Positions 21,899-30,059 of a stretch of DNA of 64,000 bases are shown here, one piece after another. Both the position numbers and the translations under genes were made by a program. The notes below the pieces were generated by a model, which was not told where the DNA came from, searched no databases, and saw nothing but the letters and a program-made list of their open reading frames with translations. The first letter of the stretch is position 1. Each line of letters opens with the position of its first letter. Origin of the DNA: Methylobacillus sp. MM3 (lineage in GTDB: Bacteria; Pseudomonadota; Gammaproteobacteria; Burkholderiales; Methylophilaceae); the NCBI RefSeq assembly GCF_001645185.1, contig NZ_LXTQ01000057.1:62001-126000 (forward strand), read 5' to 3'.

Positions 21899-22294
21899 AT
21901 GAAAGACATCTATCTCGCCCGCACCACGCATTCGCCCGAAGTTGATTTCCGTTTTTCCGAGCACACGCTCACGCTGACCGGCGAAGCCTATCCGGAAAAC
22001 GCCAACGAATTTTTTCATCCACTGCTGATGGGGCTTGAAAGCTATCTCAATTCCGTGGACAGCCGCGACATCGAATTCAATTTCCGCCTGACGTATTTCA
22101 ACAGCGCCGCGACCAAAATGATCTACAGCATGTTCGAGTTGCTGAACGAATCGGCCTGCACCAGCAACCGGGTGATCCTCAACTGGTATTACGACGAAGA
22201 GGACGACACCATCCTCGAATTCGGTGACGGCATACACGACGACTTCAACGCGCTGGATTACCGGCCGATGGCGGTGGATCTGGCAATGGCGTAA
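21899..22294 (+). CDS. siaC: SiaC-family (DUF1987) regulatory phosphoprotein
   Basis: 131 residues with RTTHSPEVDFRFSEHTLTLTGEAYPENANEFFHPLL at the N-terminus and FRLTYFNSAATKMIYSMFELL, the typical DUF1987/SiaC fold. In P. aeruginosa, Thr68 of SiaC is the phospho-acceptor; Ser69 in YFNSAATK lies at about that place. Unphosphorylated SiaC activates the diguanylate cyclase SiaD, but no siaD follows here. The strong site AAGGAGTCACC precedes the ATG. Confidence 0.85.
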   Translation: MKDIYLARTTHSPEVDFRFSEHTLTLTGEAYPENANEFFHPLLMGLESYLNSVDSRDIEFNFRLTYFNSAATKMIYSMFELLNESACTSNRVILNWYYDEEDDTILEFGDGIHDDFNALDYRPMAVDLAMA

Positions 22295-22314
22295 GCGCCT
22301 GGCGCTATTTTCCG

Positions 22315-22345
22315 CTCATTAAAATCATGAGGTGTTTTTAATGAG
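22315..22345 (+). terminator. Hairpin after siaC
   Basis: CTCATTAAAA (22315-22324) and TTTTAATGAG (22336-22345) are perfect inverted copies with an 11-nt loop. AT-rich, with no U-tract beyond the stem, so it may be a weak terminator or part of the pqqA leader. Confidence 0.45.
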
Positions 22346-22377
22346 TAGCCTGAGTACTGCAGACGGCGCGCCGGGTA

Positions 22378-22425
22378 TAGTGATTTTCAATACGGATCGT
22401 AATGGATCCATCCATAAAATCACTA
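22378..22425 (+). promoter_or_regulatory. Long inverted repeat in the pqqA leader
   Basis: TAGTGATTTT (22378-22387) and AAAATCACTA (22416-22425) are perfect 10-bp inverted copies. The 28-nt spacer contains the palindrome TGGATCCA. The right arm ends at the start of the pqqA Shine-Dalgarno (AGAGGAG, 22425-22431), so folding could affect ribosome access, or the repeat could be a protein operator. Confidence 0.5.
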
Positions 22426-22438
22426 GAGGAGATACATC

Positions 22439-22510
22439 ATGTGGACCAAGCCCGAAGCTACTGAAATGCGTTTTGGTTTTGAAGTGACGATGTACGTTTG
22501 CAATCGCTAA
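22439..22510 (+). CDS. pqqA: PqqA, pyrroloquinoline quinone precursor peptide
   Basis: 23 residues: MWTKPEATEMRFGFEVTMY, then VCNR. It has the MW.KP start, the GFEVTMY core and the exact Glu15-Tyr19 spacing of PqqA, whose Glu and Tyr side chains are crosslinked by PqqE with PqqD and become PQQ. AGAGGAGATACATC precedes the ATG. It stands alone: a terminator follows at 22533 and a chemoreceptor gene comes next, with no pqqBCDE in the window. Orphan or extra pqqA copies are known in some methylotrophs. The call is secure by sequence. Confidence 0.93.
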   Translation: MWTKPEATEMRFGFEVTMYVCNR

Positions 22511-22532
22511 TTCAATAAAACGGAATCACTAC

Positions 22533-22565
22533 TAACGGGAGCCTTGTTGCTCCCGTTAATGTTTT
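22533..22565 (+). terminator. Terminator after pqqA
   Basis: TAACGGGAGC (22533-22542) pairs with GCTCCCGTTA (22549-22558), a perfect 10-bp stem with a 6-nt loop, followed by ATGTTTTT. Confidence 0.85.
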
Positions 22566-22596
22566 TGTGGCAGGGATGGGTAATAAAGGGGAAACC

Positions 22597-24243
22597 ATGA
22601 ACGGCGAGTCAAAACTAACAATAGGAAAACGCTTGGCATTGGGGTTTGGCGTAGTGCTGGCCATGATCGGAGTGCTGACCGTAGTCGGCATACAGAAAGT
22701 CAATTTCATCGACGATACGCTGGAGGAGGTCACGGAGGTCAACGCCGTGAAGCAGCGTTACGCGATCAACTTCCGCGGCAGTGTGCATGACCGGGCGATC
22801 GCCTTGCGCGATGCGGTGCTGGTGGATGCTGCCGAATTGCCGTCGGTGATCAGTGAAATCGACCGCCTGGCCGAGTTCTATGCCAAATCCGCCGGTCCCC
22901 TGGATGATGTCATTGCTTCGGGCGAGGGCGTGACGCCAGACGAAAAAACCGTGCTTGCGGAAATCAAGCGCATCGAAGCGCATACGCTGCCGGTCATACA
23001 GCGGGTGATCGTCGCCAAGCAGGCGAACAACGTTGCCGAGGCGCAGACTATCCTGCTGCAAGAAGCGCGTCCCGCTTTCGTTGCATGGCTGGCGCAGATC
23101 AACAAGCTGATCGATATCGAAGAAGCCAAGAACCAGAAGGCTACTCCGAGCGCACGCGCGGTTGCCAGCGGGTTCCAGCGATTGATGATCGTGCTGTGCG
23201 GACTCGCGATCCTGATCGGGGCCGGTGTGGCATTTATCATCACTCGCGGTCTTACGCGTTCCCTGGGAGGCGAGCCGAACGAGGCTGCCGAGGTGATCAC
23301 GCGAATCGCCGGCGGCGATCTCAGCCGCAACATCCGGTCGGATTATCCCGATAGCATGCTGGGCGCGGTTTCGGAGATGCAGAATAAATTGAAATCCATC
23401 GTTTCCGGCATTGCATCCTCTTCCGGCGAGCTGACGCAGCGGGCCAAGGCCGTGGCGGCCGCCTCCGAAGATGCGCGCAAGGCGGCTCAACGTCAGGCGG
23501 ACTCGTCCTCGGCGACAGTCGCCCGTATCGATGAGATGACGGTCAGCATCAACGAAGTTTCCCAGATCGCTCGCCAGACCGAGGATAACTCCGCGATGAC
23601 GGCCGAGTTGTCGGAAAAGGGCAGCGAAGCGGTACGCATCGCCGCAACCGAAATCGACCGCATCGCGCAGACCGTCACGTCTTCTGCCGGACAGATCCGG
23701 CAGTTGCAACAGCGTTCTCAGGATATCGGCGGCATCGCCGGCGTGATTCGCGAGATCGCCGACCAGACCAATCTGCTGGCGCTCAATGCTGCCATCGAAG
23801 CGGCGCGTGCGGGCGAAACCGGGCGCGGCTTCGCGGTGGTGGCCGATGAGGTGCGCAAGCTGGCCGAACGTACCGGCAGTGCCACTGCGGAAATTGCCCG
23901 CATGATCGAAGTGATCCAGAACGAAACGCAAACCGCCGTGAGCGCGATGGAAACCGCCGTGCCGCAAGTTGAAAACGGGCTGGCGCTGGCGCGTGAAGCG
24001 ACGGCCGTGCTGGATCAGATACACACGCAGGCGCTGGATTCGCTGGCCAAGGTGCGCGACGTATCGCAAGCGGCTGCCCAGCAGGTTTCGGCGATTTCGG
24101 ATATTGCCGCCAACGTGAGCAATATTGCACGGATGTCGGAAGAGACCAGCGCATCGATGCTGAACAACACCTCGGCGACCGAGGAGCTTGAAGGTATCGC
24201 AGAAACCTTGCGCAGAAACGTCAGTCACTTCCGAGTTTCCTAG
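22597..24243 (+). CDS. Methyl-accepting chemotaxis protein
   Basis: 548 residues from ATG 22597 (after AAAGGGGAAACC). Membrane helix about residues 12-34, a periplasmic four-helix-bundle sensor (about 35-195, with the [15 protein letters not shown] helix), second helix about 200-218, HAMP, then the cytoplasmic signalling tip [20 protein letters not shown] and [17 protein letters not shown]. It signals through CheW/CheA. No C-terminal NWETF-type CheR tether is present. The ligand is unknown. The pqqA terminator lies just upstream. Confidence 0.95.
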   Translation: MNGESKLTIGKRLALGFGVVLAMIGVLTVVGIQKVNFIDDTLEEVTEVNAVKQRYAINFRGSVHDRAIALRDAVLVDAAELPSVISEIDRLAEFYAKSAGPLDDVIASGEGVTPDEKTVLAEIKRIEAHTLPVIQRVIVAKQANNVAEAQTILLQEARPAFVAWLAQINKLIDIEEAKNQKATPSARAVASGFQRLMIVLCGLAILIGAGVAFIITRGLTRSLGGEPNEAAEVITRIAGGDLSRNIRSDYPDSMLGAVSEMQNKLKSIVSGIASSSGELTQRAKAVAAASEDARKAAQRQADSSSATVARIDEMTVSINEVSQIARQTEDNSAMTAELSEKGSEAVRIAATEIDRIAQTVTSSAGQIRQLQQRSQDIGGIAGVIREIADQTNLLALNAAIEAARAGETGRGFAVVADEVRKLAERTGSATAEIARMIEVIQNETQTAVSAMETAVPQVENGLALAREATAVLDQIHTQALDSLAKVRDVSQAAAQQVSAISDIAANVSNIARMSEETSASMLNNTSATEELEGIAETLRRNVSHFRVS

Positions 24244-24292
24244 ACGGCCCCGCACTCATTCGGCCGGCCTGATCGCGGCTGGATGAGGCGGG

Positions 24293-25366
24293 TTACTTTC
24301 CTTCAAGGCAGGCCGAAGTCAGTCGGGAAATCTCGGCTTCTTCATCGGCAGTTATTCTCAATATCGGTTTTGAATCCCCGGTGGAGAGCATTCCGGCATG
24401 GCTGTGGTTTGCCTCCGGTTCGAGGCGGAATCCGAGAAAATCCAGCGGATCACAAATCATGGCGCGGACTTCGGCGGCATGCTCTCCTATTCCCCCGGTA
24501 AATACCAGCGCATCCAGCCCGCCGGCCTTGGCCGCATAAGCGCCGATGGCGGCGCGCACTTGTTGCGCGAAGTATTCGACGGCGAAGCGGGCGCCAAGGC
24601 TGGCGCTCTGCAGCAGCGCCGACATTTCGCTTTCCTCCCCGCCCGATAACGCCCACAAACCCATGCGGTGATAAACCGTGTCGATCAGGGCGGTTTCGTC
24701 CATGCGGCGCGCCAGTTCCAGCATCACGCCGGGATCGAGATCGCCGCTGCGGGTACCCATGGGAATGCCGCCCGCCGGGGTATAGCCCATGCTGGTATCC
24801 GCCGATTGCAGATTTTTAAGCAGGCACAGGCTGGCGCCGTTGCCGAGGTGCGCGACGACGACACGGCCCGTGGCGCGTTCGCCGATCAGCGCGGGCAGCT
24901 GACGCGCGACATGCGAATAGTTGAGGCCATGAAAGCCGAATCGACGCAATCCGAATTCGGACGGGATGGGAAGCCGCCAGGCGAGTTCGGGCAGCGTGGC
25001 GTGAAACGCGGTGTCGAAGCAGGCGACCTGCGGGGCATCGAAATGCCTGGCGCACAAATCCACGCCCAGCAGATTGCCGGGCATATGCAGCGGGGCGAGA
25101 TGCGTGATGTTGTCCAAACGCGTGCGTTCTTCTGCATCGATCAGGCGGGCGGCATCGGCGATTTCCCCGCCGTGCACGAAGCGATGGCCGATGGCGTCCG
25201 GACGATGCTCGCCGAGATCACTCAGCAAGGCGGCGAATGCCTCGCCGTGGTCGTGCGGAAAGCCGTGGCCGATGTGCTCGTAGCGGAAATTCAGGCGCGT
25301 GCCGTCTTCAAGGAAAAGGCTGGCCTTGAGGCTGGAAGAGCCGCTGTTGATGGTGAGGATGTTCAA
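24293..25366 (-). CDS. ackA: Acetate kinase AckA
   Basis: 357 residues from TTG 25366, chosen because the family start is MNILTINSGSSSLKASLF and AAAAGG lies 7 bp upstream. Motifs include GHRFVHGG, CFDTAFHATLPELAWRLP, FGFHGLNYSHVA, AHLGNGASLCLL and MGTRSGDLDPG, then the C-terminal LVFTGGIGEHAAEVR. It makes ATP and acetate from acetyl phosphate. It is somewhat shorter than the usual 395-400 residues. Phosphoketolase, which makes acetyl phosphate, is directly upstream on the same strand, separated by an inverted-repeat element. Confidence 0.93.
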   Translation of the reverse strand: MNILTINSGSSSLKASLFLEDGTRLNFRYEHIGHGFPHDHGEAFAALLSDLGEHRPDAIGHRFVHGGEIADAARLIDAEERTRLDNITHLAPLHMPGNLLGVDLCARHFDAPQVACFDTAFHATLPELAWRLPIPSEFGLRRFGFHGLNYSHVARQLPALIGERATGRVVVAHLGNGASLCLLKNLQSADTSMGYTPAGGIPMGTRSGDLDPGVMLELARRMDETALIDTVYHRMGLWALSGGEESEMSALLQSASLGARFAVEYFAQQVRAAIGAYAAKAGGLDALVFTGGIGEHAAEVRAMICDPLDFLGFRLEPEANHSHAGMLSTGDSKPILRITADEEAEISRLTSACLEGK

Positions 25367-25380
25367 ATTAAAACCTTTTC

Positions 25381-25517
25381 TCACCACGGAGGACACAGAG
25401 AACACGGAGAACCTCCATCGAGATATGGGGATCGCTCAGCGAACATCCATAACGTGTATTTTCGTCACGCGCAAAGCCCACTCAAGCGCTTCTCCGTGCT
25501 CTCTGTGTCCTCCGTGG
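25381..25517. repeat. Inverted CACGGAG-type repeat element between xfp and ackA
   Basis: A left arm at about 25384-25410 (CCACGGAGGACACAGAGAAC and on) is repeated inverted at 25491-25517 with about 26 of 27 positions matching. The 80-bp centre has no coding potential that I can recognise. The arms closely resemble those flanking the GxxExxY gene at 41696-42133. It looks like a gene-less or internally deleted relative of that element. Confidence 0.75.
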
Positions 25518-25524
25518 CTCACTA

Positions 25525-27906
25525 TTATTGGTAAGGCCAGGTCCACTGGTCCGCTTCCGGCAAATCCACGCCATGCTCGTAGGCATAGGTCCGGCATTCC
25601 ATCTGCTTGTCACGCAACCGCTCCTTGGCGTGCGCTCCGGTAGTCTTGATCCTGGACACGCGGTCGATGACGTCAATGGCGAGGCTGTAGCGGTCGATCT
25701 GATTGTTTATCGCTAGTTCCAGCGGCGTGTTGATGTTGCCTTTTTCCTTGTAGCCGCGTACGTGCAGGTTCTTGTGGTTGGTGCGGCGATAAGCCAGGCG
25801 GTGTATCAGGTAAGGGTAGCCGTGGAAGTTGAAGATGATGGGTTTATCCACGGTGAACAGGCTGTCGAAATCCTCGTCGGTGAGGCCATGTGGGTGCTGG
25901 CTGGTCGGCGTCAACTTGTAGAGGTCGACCACATTGACGAAGCGCAATCTGATGTCGGGGACATGCTCGCGCAGCAAAGCGACCGCAGCCAGTGCCTCTT
26001 GCGTGGCGACGTCTCCGGCGCTGGCGATGACGGCATCGGGCTCTTCGCCTTCGTCGTTGCTGGCCCAGCCCCAGATATCGATGCCCTTGGTGCAGTGGCG
26101 GATGGCTGCTTCCATGTCGAGGTATTGCAAATGCTTTTGCTTGTCCGCGACGATCACATTGATGTAATTGGTGCTTTCCAGGCAGTGATTGGCAATGCTG
26201 AGCAGGCAGTTGGCGTCGGGGGGCAGGTAAATGCGCGTGACCGAAGGGCTTTTGTTCGCCACAACATCGAGAAAGCCCGGGTCCTGGTGGCTGAACCCGT
26301 TGTGGTCCTGCCGCCAGACGGTGGAAGTGATCAGCAGGTTAAGCGACGACACTGGCTCGCGCCATTCGACGTCGCTGCAGATGGCCAGCCATTTGGCGTG
26401 CTGGTTGAACATCGAGTCGATGATGTGCACGAAGGCTTCGTAGGTCGAAAAAAAGCCGTGGCGGCCGGTCAGCAGGTAGCCCTCCAGCCAGCCTTCCAGC
26501 GTATGCTCGGACAACATTTCCATCACACGGCCGTCGGGCGCGAGTTCGCCGCCGTCCTGGTCTTCAGGCAGCAGATCGGCCATCCAGGTTTTCTTGCTGG
26601 CCTGGTACACGTCATCCAGCTTGTTGGAAGTATTTTCGTCGGGGCCGAACATGCGGAAGCGATCCATGTTCGCCGCCATCGTGTCGCGCAGGAACTGACC
26701 GAGGGGATGGGTATTGCCTTCCATTTCGGTGCCCGGTCCCGGCAGTTGAACCGCGTATTGGCGGAAATCCGGCAGATGCAGCGGCTTGCGCAGAAGGCCG
26801 CCGTTGGCGTGCGGGTTGGCGCTCATGCGCCGGTGGCCTTTTGGCGCAAGCGCCTTGAGCTCCGGGCGCAGTGTGCCGTCTTCGTCGAACAATTCCTGCG
26901 GGCGGTAGCCGGCAAGCCAGTCATGCAATTGCGCCAGATGCTGCGGGTTGCTCGTCACGCCGGCCAGAGGCACCTGATGCGCGCGCCAATAGCCTTCCAC
27001 CTTGTGCCCATCCACTTCCTTCGGCCCGGTCCAGCCCTTGGGCGAGCGCAGTACGATCATCGGCCAGCGCGGGCGTGTCGGTTTTCCGCTGGCACGCGCC
27101 TCCTGCTGAATGCGGCGGATATCCGTCACGCAGCGTTCCATCGTTTCCGCCATCAGACGATGCATGGTCAGCGGATCGTCGCCTTCGACGAAGTGCGGCG
27201 CCCAGCCGTAACCCTTGAACAGGTTTTCCAGCTCATCGTGCGAGATGCGCGAGAGCAGGGTGGGGTTGTTGATCTTGTAGCCGTTGAGGTGCAGCACCGG
27301 CAGCACCGCGCCGTCGCGGATCGGGTTGAGGAATTTGGTGGCGTGCCAGGAAGTCGCCAGCGGCCCGGTTTCGGCTTCGCCGTCGCCGACCACGACCGTC
27401 ACCAGAAGGTCAGGGTTGTCGTAAGCCGCGCCGAACGCATGCGACACGCTATAGCCCAGTTCGCCCCCTTCGTGTATCGAGCCCGGTAATTCGGGCGTGC
27501 AATGGCTGCCGATGCCGCCGGGGAAGGAAAAGTCCTTGAAGAACAGTTTGAGGCCGGCTTCGTTTTCGCTTTTTTCAGGATAGGTTTCGCTGTAAGTGCC
27601 TTCCAGATATACCGGGGCCAGCACGCCGGGTGCCCCGTGACCCGGCCCGGCGAGAAAGATCGCGTTGAGGTCGTACTTGTTGATCAGCCGGTTCATGTGG
27701 GTATACACGAAGCTCAAGCCGGGGCTCGCACCCCAATGGCCGAGCAGGCGTTCCTTGATGTGCTCGGGCTTGAGCGGCTCTTTCAGCAAGGGGTTGTCGC
27801 GCAGGTAGATCATCCCCGCCGCGAGATAATTGCACGCACGCCAATAGGCATGGATGGCGAGGGTTTCTTCTTCCGTGAGTAATGGGGTTGTGGCTTGATT
27901 ATCCAT
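25525..27906 (-). CDS. xfp: Xylulose-5-P/fructose-6-P phosphoketolase
   Basis: 793 residues from ATG 27906 ([20 protein letters not shown]), with GGAG 8 bp upstream. Thiamine-diphosphate enzyme motifs include [38 protein letters not shown] and [17 protein letters not shown], followed by [16 protein letters not shown] in the C-terminal half. It splits xylulose-5-P or fructose-6-P with phosphate to acetyl phosphate plus a triose or tetrose phosphate. With ackA it gives a phosphate-dependent route from pentose phosphates to acetate and ATP. Confidence 0.96.
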   Translation of the reverse strand: MDNQATTPLLTEEETLAIHAYWRACNYLAAGMIYLRDNPLLKEPLKPEHIKERLLGHWGASPGLSFVYTHMNRLINKYDLNAIFLAGPGHGAPGVLAPVYLEGTYSETYPEKSENEAGLKLFFKDFSFPGGIGSHCTPELPGSIHEGGELGYSVSHAFGAAYDNPDLLVTVVVGDGEAETGPLATSWHATKFLNPIRDGAVLPVLHLNGYKINNPTLLSRISHDELENLFKGYGWAPHFVEGDDPLTMHRLMAETMERCVTDIRRIQQEARASGKPTRPRWPMIVLRSPKGWTGPKEVDGHKVEGYWRAHQVPLAGVTSNPQHLAQLHDWLAGYRPQELFDEDGTLRPELKALAPKGHRRMSANPHANGGLLRKPLHLPDFRQYAVQLPGPGTEMEGNTHPLGQFLRDTMAANMDRFRMFGPDENTSNKLDDVYQASKKTWMADLLPEDQDGGELAPDGRVMEMLSEHTLEGWLEGYLLTGRHGFFSTYEAFVHIIDSMFNQHAKWLAICSDVEWREPVSSLNLLITSTVWRQDHNGFSHQDPGFLDVVANKSPSVTRIYLPPDANCLLSIANHCLESTNYINVIVADKQKHLQYLDMEAAIRHCTKGIDIWGWASNDEGEEPDAVIASAGDVATQEALAAVALLREHVPDIRLRFVNVVDLYKLTPTSQHPHGLTDEDFDSLFTVDKPIIFNFHGYPYLIHRLAYRRTNHKNLHVRGYKEKGNINTPLELAINNQIDRYSLAIDVIDRVSRIKTTGAHAKERLRDKQMECRTYAYEHGVDLPEADQWTWPYQ

Positions 27907-28041
27907 GAGCGCTCCAGGGGAATGACCGTAATGGTAGCATCGATAAGAAATCGATTTCATGGAGATATGGCAGGCCGGCAACCGATAGGTTCATGGCTGA
28001 GGCCGCGTTGGATATCGCTCGCTAGCCCTATGCGTGCAAGT

Positions 28042-29877
28042 TCAATCGTAACGGCAGGGCGGCAAGTCGCGGCGATCCAGGAACAAGGCATTGCCCGGTG
28101 TTTTCTTGGCTTCCTTTTTTGCCAGCGAGGCGGCCGCGGCTACTTCGTGATGCGAGGCGAAATGATCGGGGTTGATCAGGACCGCGCCCACGGACAGGCT
28201 GAGCAGCGCGTGGAATGTCCGCCGGCCTTGCCGGTCTTCCGCTTCGATGCCGCCTCGGGCGATGTCCTCGGCCGGATAGTGTCCGGAGACGGAGGCTGCG
28301 AATTTCTCCAGCAGCGCATGGCATCGCGATTCCCAATCCTCGCTGCAAAACAGTGCGATGAAATCGTCGCCGCCGATATGGCCGATGAAGTCGAGCTCCG
28401 GATGGATCATTTCCCGTAACAACTTGCTGGTGTCCTTGATGACTTCGTCACCCTTGCGGAAGCCGTAGACATCGTTATAAGGCTTGAAGTTGTCCAGGTC
28501 GAAATAGCATACGCAGAATCCGCTGCCGTTTTGCAGCAGGCGGTCGATCTGTTCGTTGATCGGAACGTTGCCCGGCAACTGCGTCAGCGGATTGGCGTGG
28601 CGTGCCGCGGCAATCTGCATCTGCGTGATCTCGCGCAGCAGGTCGTGCCCGCTGCCCATGCCGAGGTAGGTGTCGCGGTCGGTCACAATGAAACCGGAGG
28701 TCAGGTGATACGGTTCCATTTCGAGAATGATGCTGCTCAGCTCATGCAGCGATACCGTGTTTTCGACGATGAGCGGCGTCTCGTCCATCATCATCGTGCA
28801 AGGGCGACGGCCGAACAGCTCCTTGCTGAAGCGACGGGCGAAACGATCGCTCATGGTGTAGCGGCTGATCAATCCGACCGGCACGCCTTCGTCGACAACC
28901 GGGATCGAGTACAGGCCCGCATCGTTTTCGAACATGGCAAAGACTTCTTCGTTGGTCGAGCTCGATGAGGCCGGTGCGACCCATTTCAGCAGGTTCGCGA
29001 CCGTGGTGCTGCGCTTGACGTATTGGCAGGGCGAAGAGCGCACCATTTCACGCACGCCTTTCAATGTCTCCATAACGCCGGACGGCATCACGACTTCCGG
29101 CCGCGATTGCGGATGCGCAAAATAGTAGCCCTGGCCTAAATCCACACCAAGATCGCGCACCATCAGCAGTTCCGCGTGTGTTTCTATGCCCTCCGCAATC
29201 ACGCGGCAACCGGCATTGCGCGCAATTTCCTGGATCGAGCGCACGAACTGCAGCTTGACCGGATCGAGGTTGATGTTCTGGATGAAATGCTTGTCGATCT
29301 TGACGTAATCCGGCCGCAACTCGGACCACAGGCGCAGGCTGGAAAACCCTTCGCCTAGATCGTCCATCGCGATTTCGAATCCCATTTCACGGTAATGCCG
29401 GGTCGCCTCGCGCAGCGTGGCATATTCGAGCGTGGGGGCATTTTCCGTCAGTTCGATCACCACCTGGTTAGGCTGCAAGCCGGATTCGGCGATGCAACTC
29501 AGGGTCTGGCCGCTGCGCCAGCCTTCCATCAACAGCGTTTCAGGGCTGACGTTCAGGAACAGTTTTCCGGAAACGCCCAGTTTTGCGAAGGATTCCAGGA
29601 CGATGCAGCGGCTCAGGTATTCGATTTCCAGGGCGAGGCCGCATTCCCGGGCGGCCTGGAACAGCATCAATGGAGAATGCAGCGGGCTATCCGACGGGCC
29701 GCGAATCAGCCCTTCGTAGCCCACAATTCCGGCACCTCCCATATGAATGATGGGCTGGAAGATCGCGCATAACTGTCGGCCGCGAAGTATGGCTTCGAGG
29801 CGCTCCAATGTGGTTTTTTCAGCCGGAACGGCTTCGACACAGGTAAAGCGCGGATAGGCTTCAGCCAGTAATGACAT
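28042..29877 (-). CDS. EAL-CBS-GGDEF cyclic di-GMP protein
   Basis: 611 residues from ATG 29877 (MSLLAEAYPRF). The EAL domain (about 25-270) has EGLIRG, LNVSPETL, ELTENAP, AMDDLGEGFSSL, YVKIDKHF and AEGIET, keeping the acidic metal ligands though EAL itself reads EGL. A CBS pair (about 290-430) is followed by a GGDEF domain with GHIGGDDF, where Asp replaces the usual Glu, and with no RxxD inhibitory site. This suggests phosphodiesterase as the likelier activity and weak or no cyclase activity. The CBS module is shared with the phosphatase at 20036. Upstream lies a PHO-type promoter. Confidence 0.92.
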   Translation of the reverse strand: MSLLAEAYPRFTCVEAVPAEKTTLERLEAILRGRQLCAIFQPIIHMGGAGIVGYEGLIRGPSDSPLHSPLMLFQAARECGLALEIEYLSRCIVLESFAKLGVSGKLFLNVSPETLLMEGWRSGQTLSCIAESGLQPNQVVIELTENAPTLEYATLREATRHYREMGFEIAMDDLGEGFSSLRLWSELRPDYVKIDKHFIQNINLDPVKLQFVRSIQEIARNAGCRVIAEGIETHAELLMVRDLGVDLGQGYYFAHPQSRPEVVMPSGVMETLKGVREMVRSSPCQYVKRSTTVANLLKWVAPASSSSTNEEVFAMFENDAGLYSIPVVDEGVPVGLISRYTMSDRFARRFSKELFGRRPCTMMMDETPLIVENTVSLHELSSIILEMEPYHLTSGFIVTDRDTYLGMGSGHDLLREITQMQIAAARHANPLTQLPGNVPINEQIDRLLQNGSGFCVCYFDLDNFKPYNDVYGFRKGDEVIKDTSKLLREMIHPELDFIGHIGGDDFIALFCSEDWESRCHALLEKFAASVSGHYPAEDIARGGIEAEDRQGRRTFHALLSLSVGAVLINPDHFASHHEVAAAASLAKKEAKKTPGNALFLDRRDLPPCRYD

Positions 29878-29908
29878 GGATTTACTCGTTCTGGGTATTC
29901 GAAACGCC

Positions 29909-29942
29909 ACATTAGCGAGTATTTGTGACACTAATTTGACAG
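29909..29942 (-). promoter_or_regulatory. PHO-type promoter for the EAL-CBS-GGDEF gene
   Basis: On the minus strand CTGTCAAATTAGTGTCAC (29925-29942) is two half-sites 11 bp apart. Ten bp further is TAATGT (29909-29914) as -10, giving a leader of about 25 nt to the ATG at 29877. Confidence 0.65.
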
Positions 29943-29996
29943 CGAGAAACCGGGCGGTAAGGGGCTCGGCAGATTGCCGGCGCATCTGAATGTGAC

Positions 29997-30030
29997 ATTT
30001 CATCGAAGTGTCACACTGCCGCTCTAGGAT
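29997..30030 (+). promoter_or_regulatory. PHO-type promoter for the GT4 gene at 30060
   Basis: ATTTCATCGAAGTGTCAC (29997-30014) followed after 10 bp by TAGGAT (30025-30030), with the ATG 30 bp further. The second half-site matches CTGTCAC at six of seven positions and the first matches CTGTCAT at five of seven. It overlaps an inverted repeat TGTGACA-N11-TGTCACA (29991-30015). Confidence 0.6.
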
Positions 30031-30059
30031 ATGTGCATACCTTTTTTGAAAGGCGGCGC

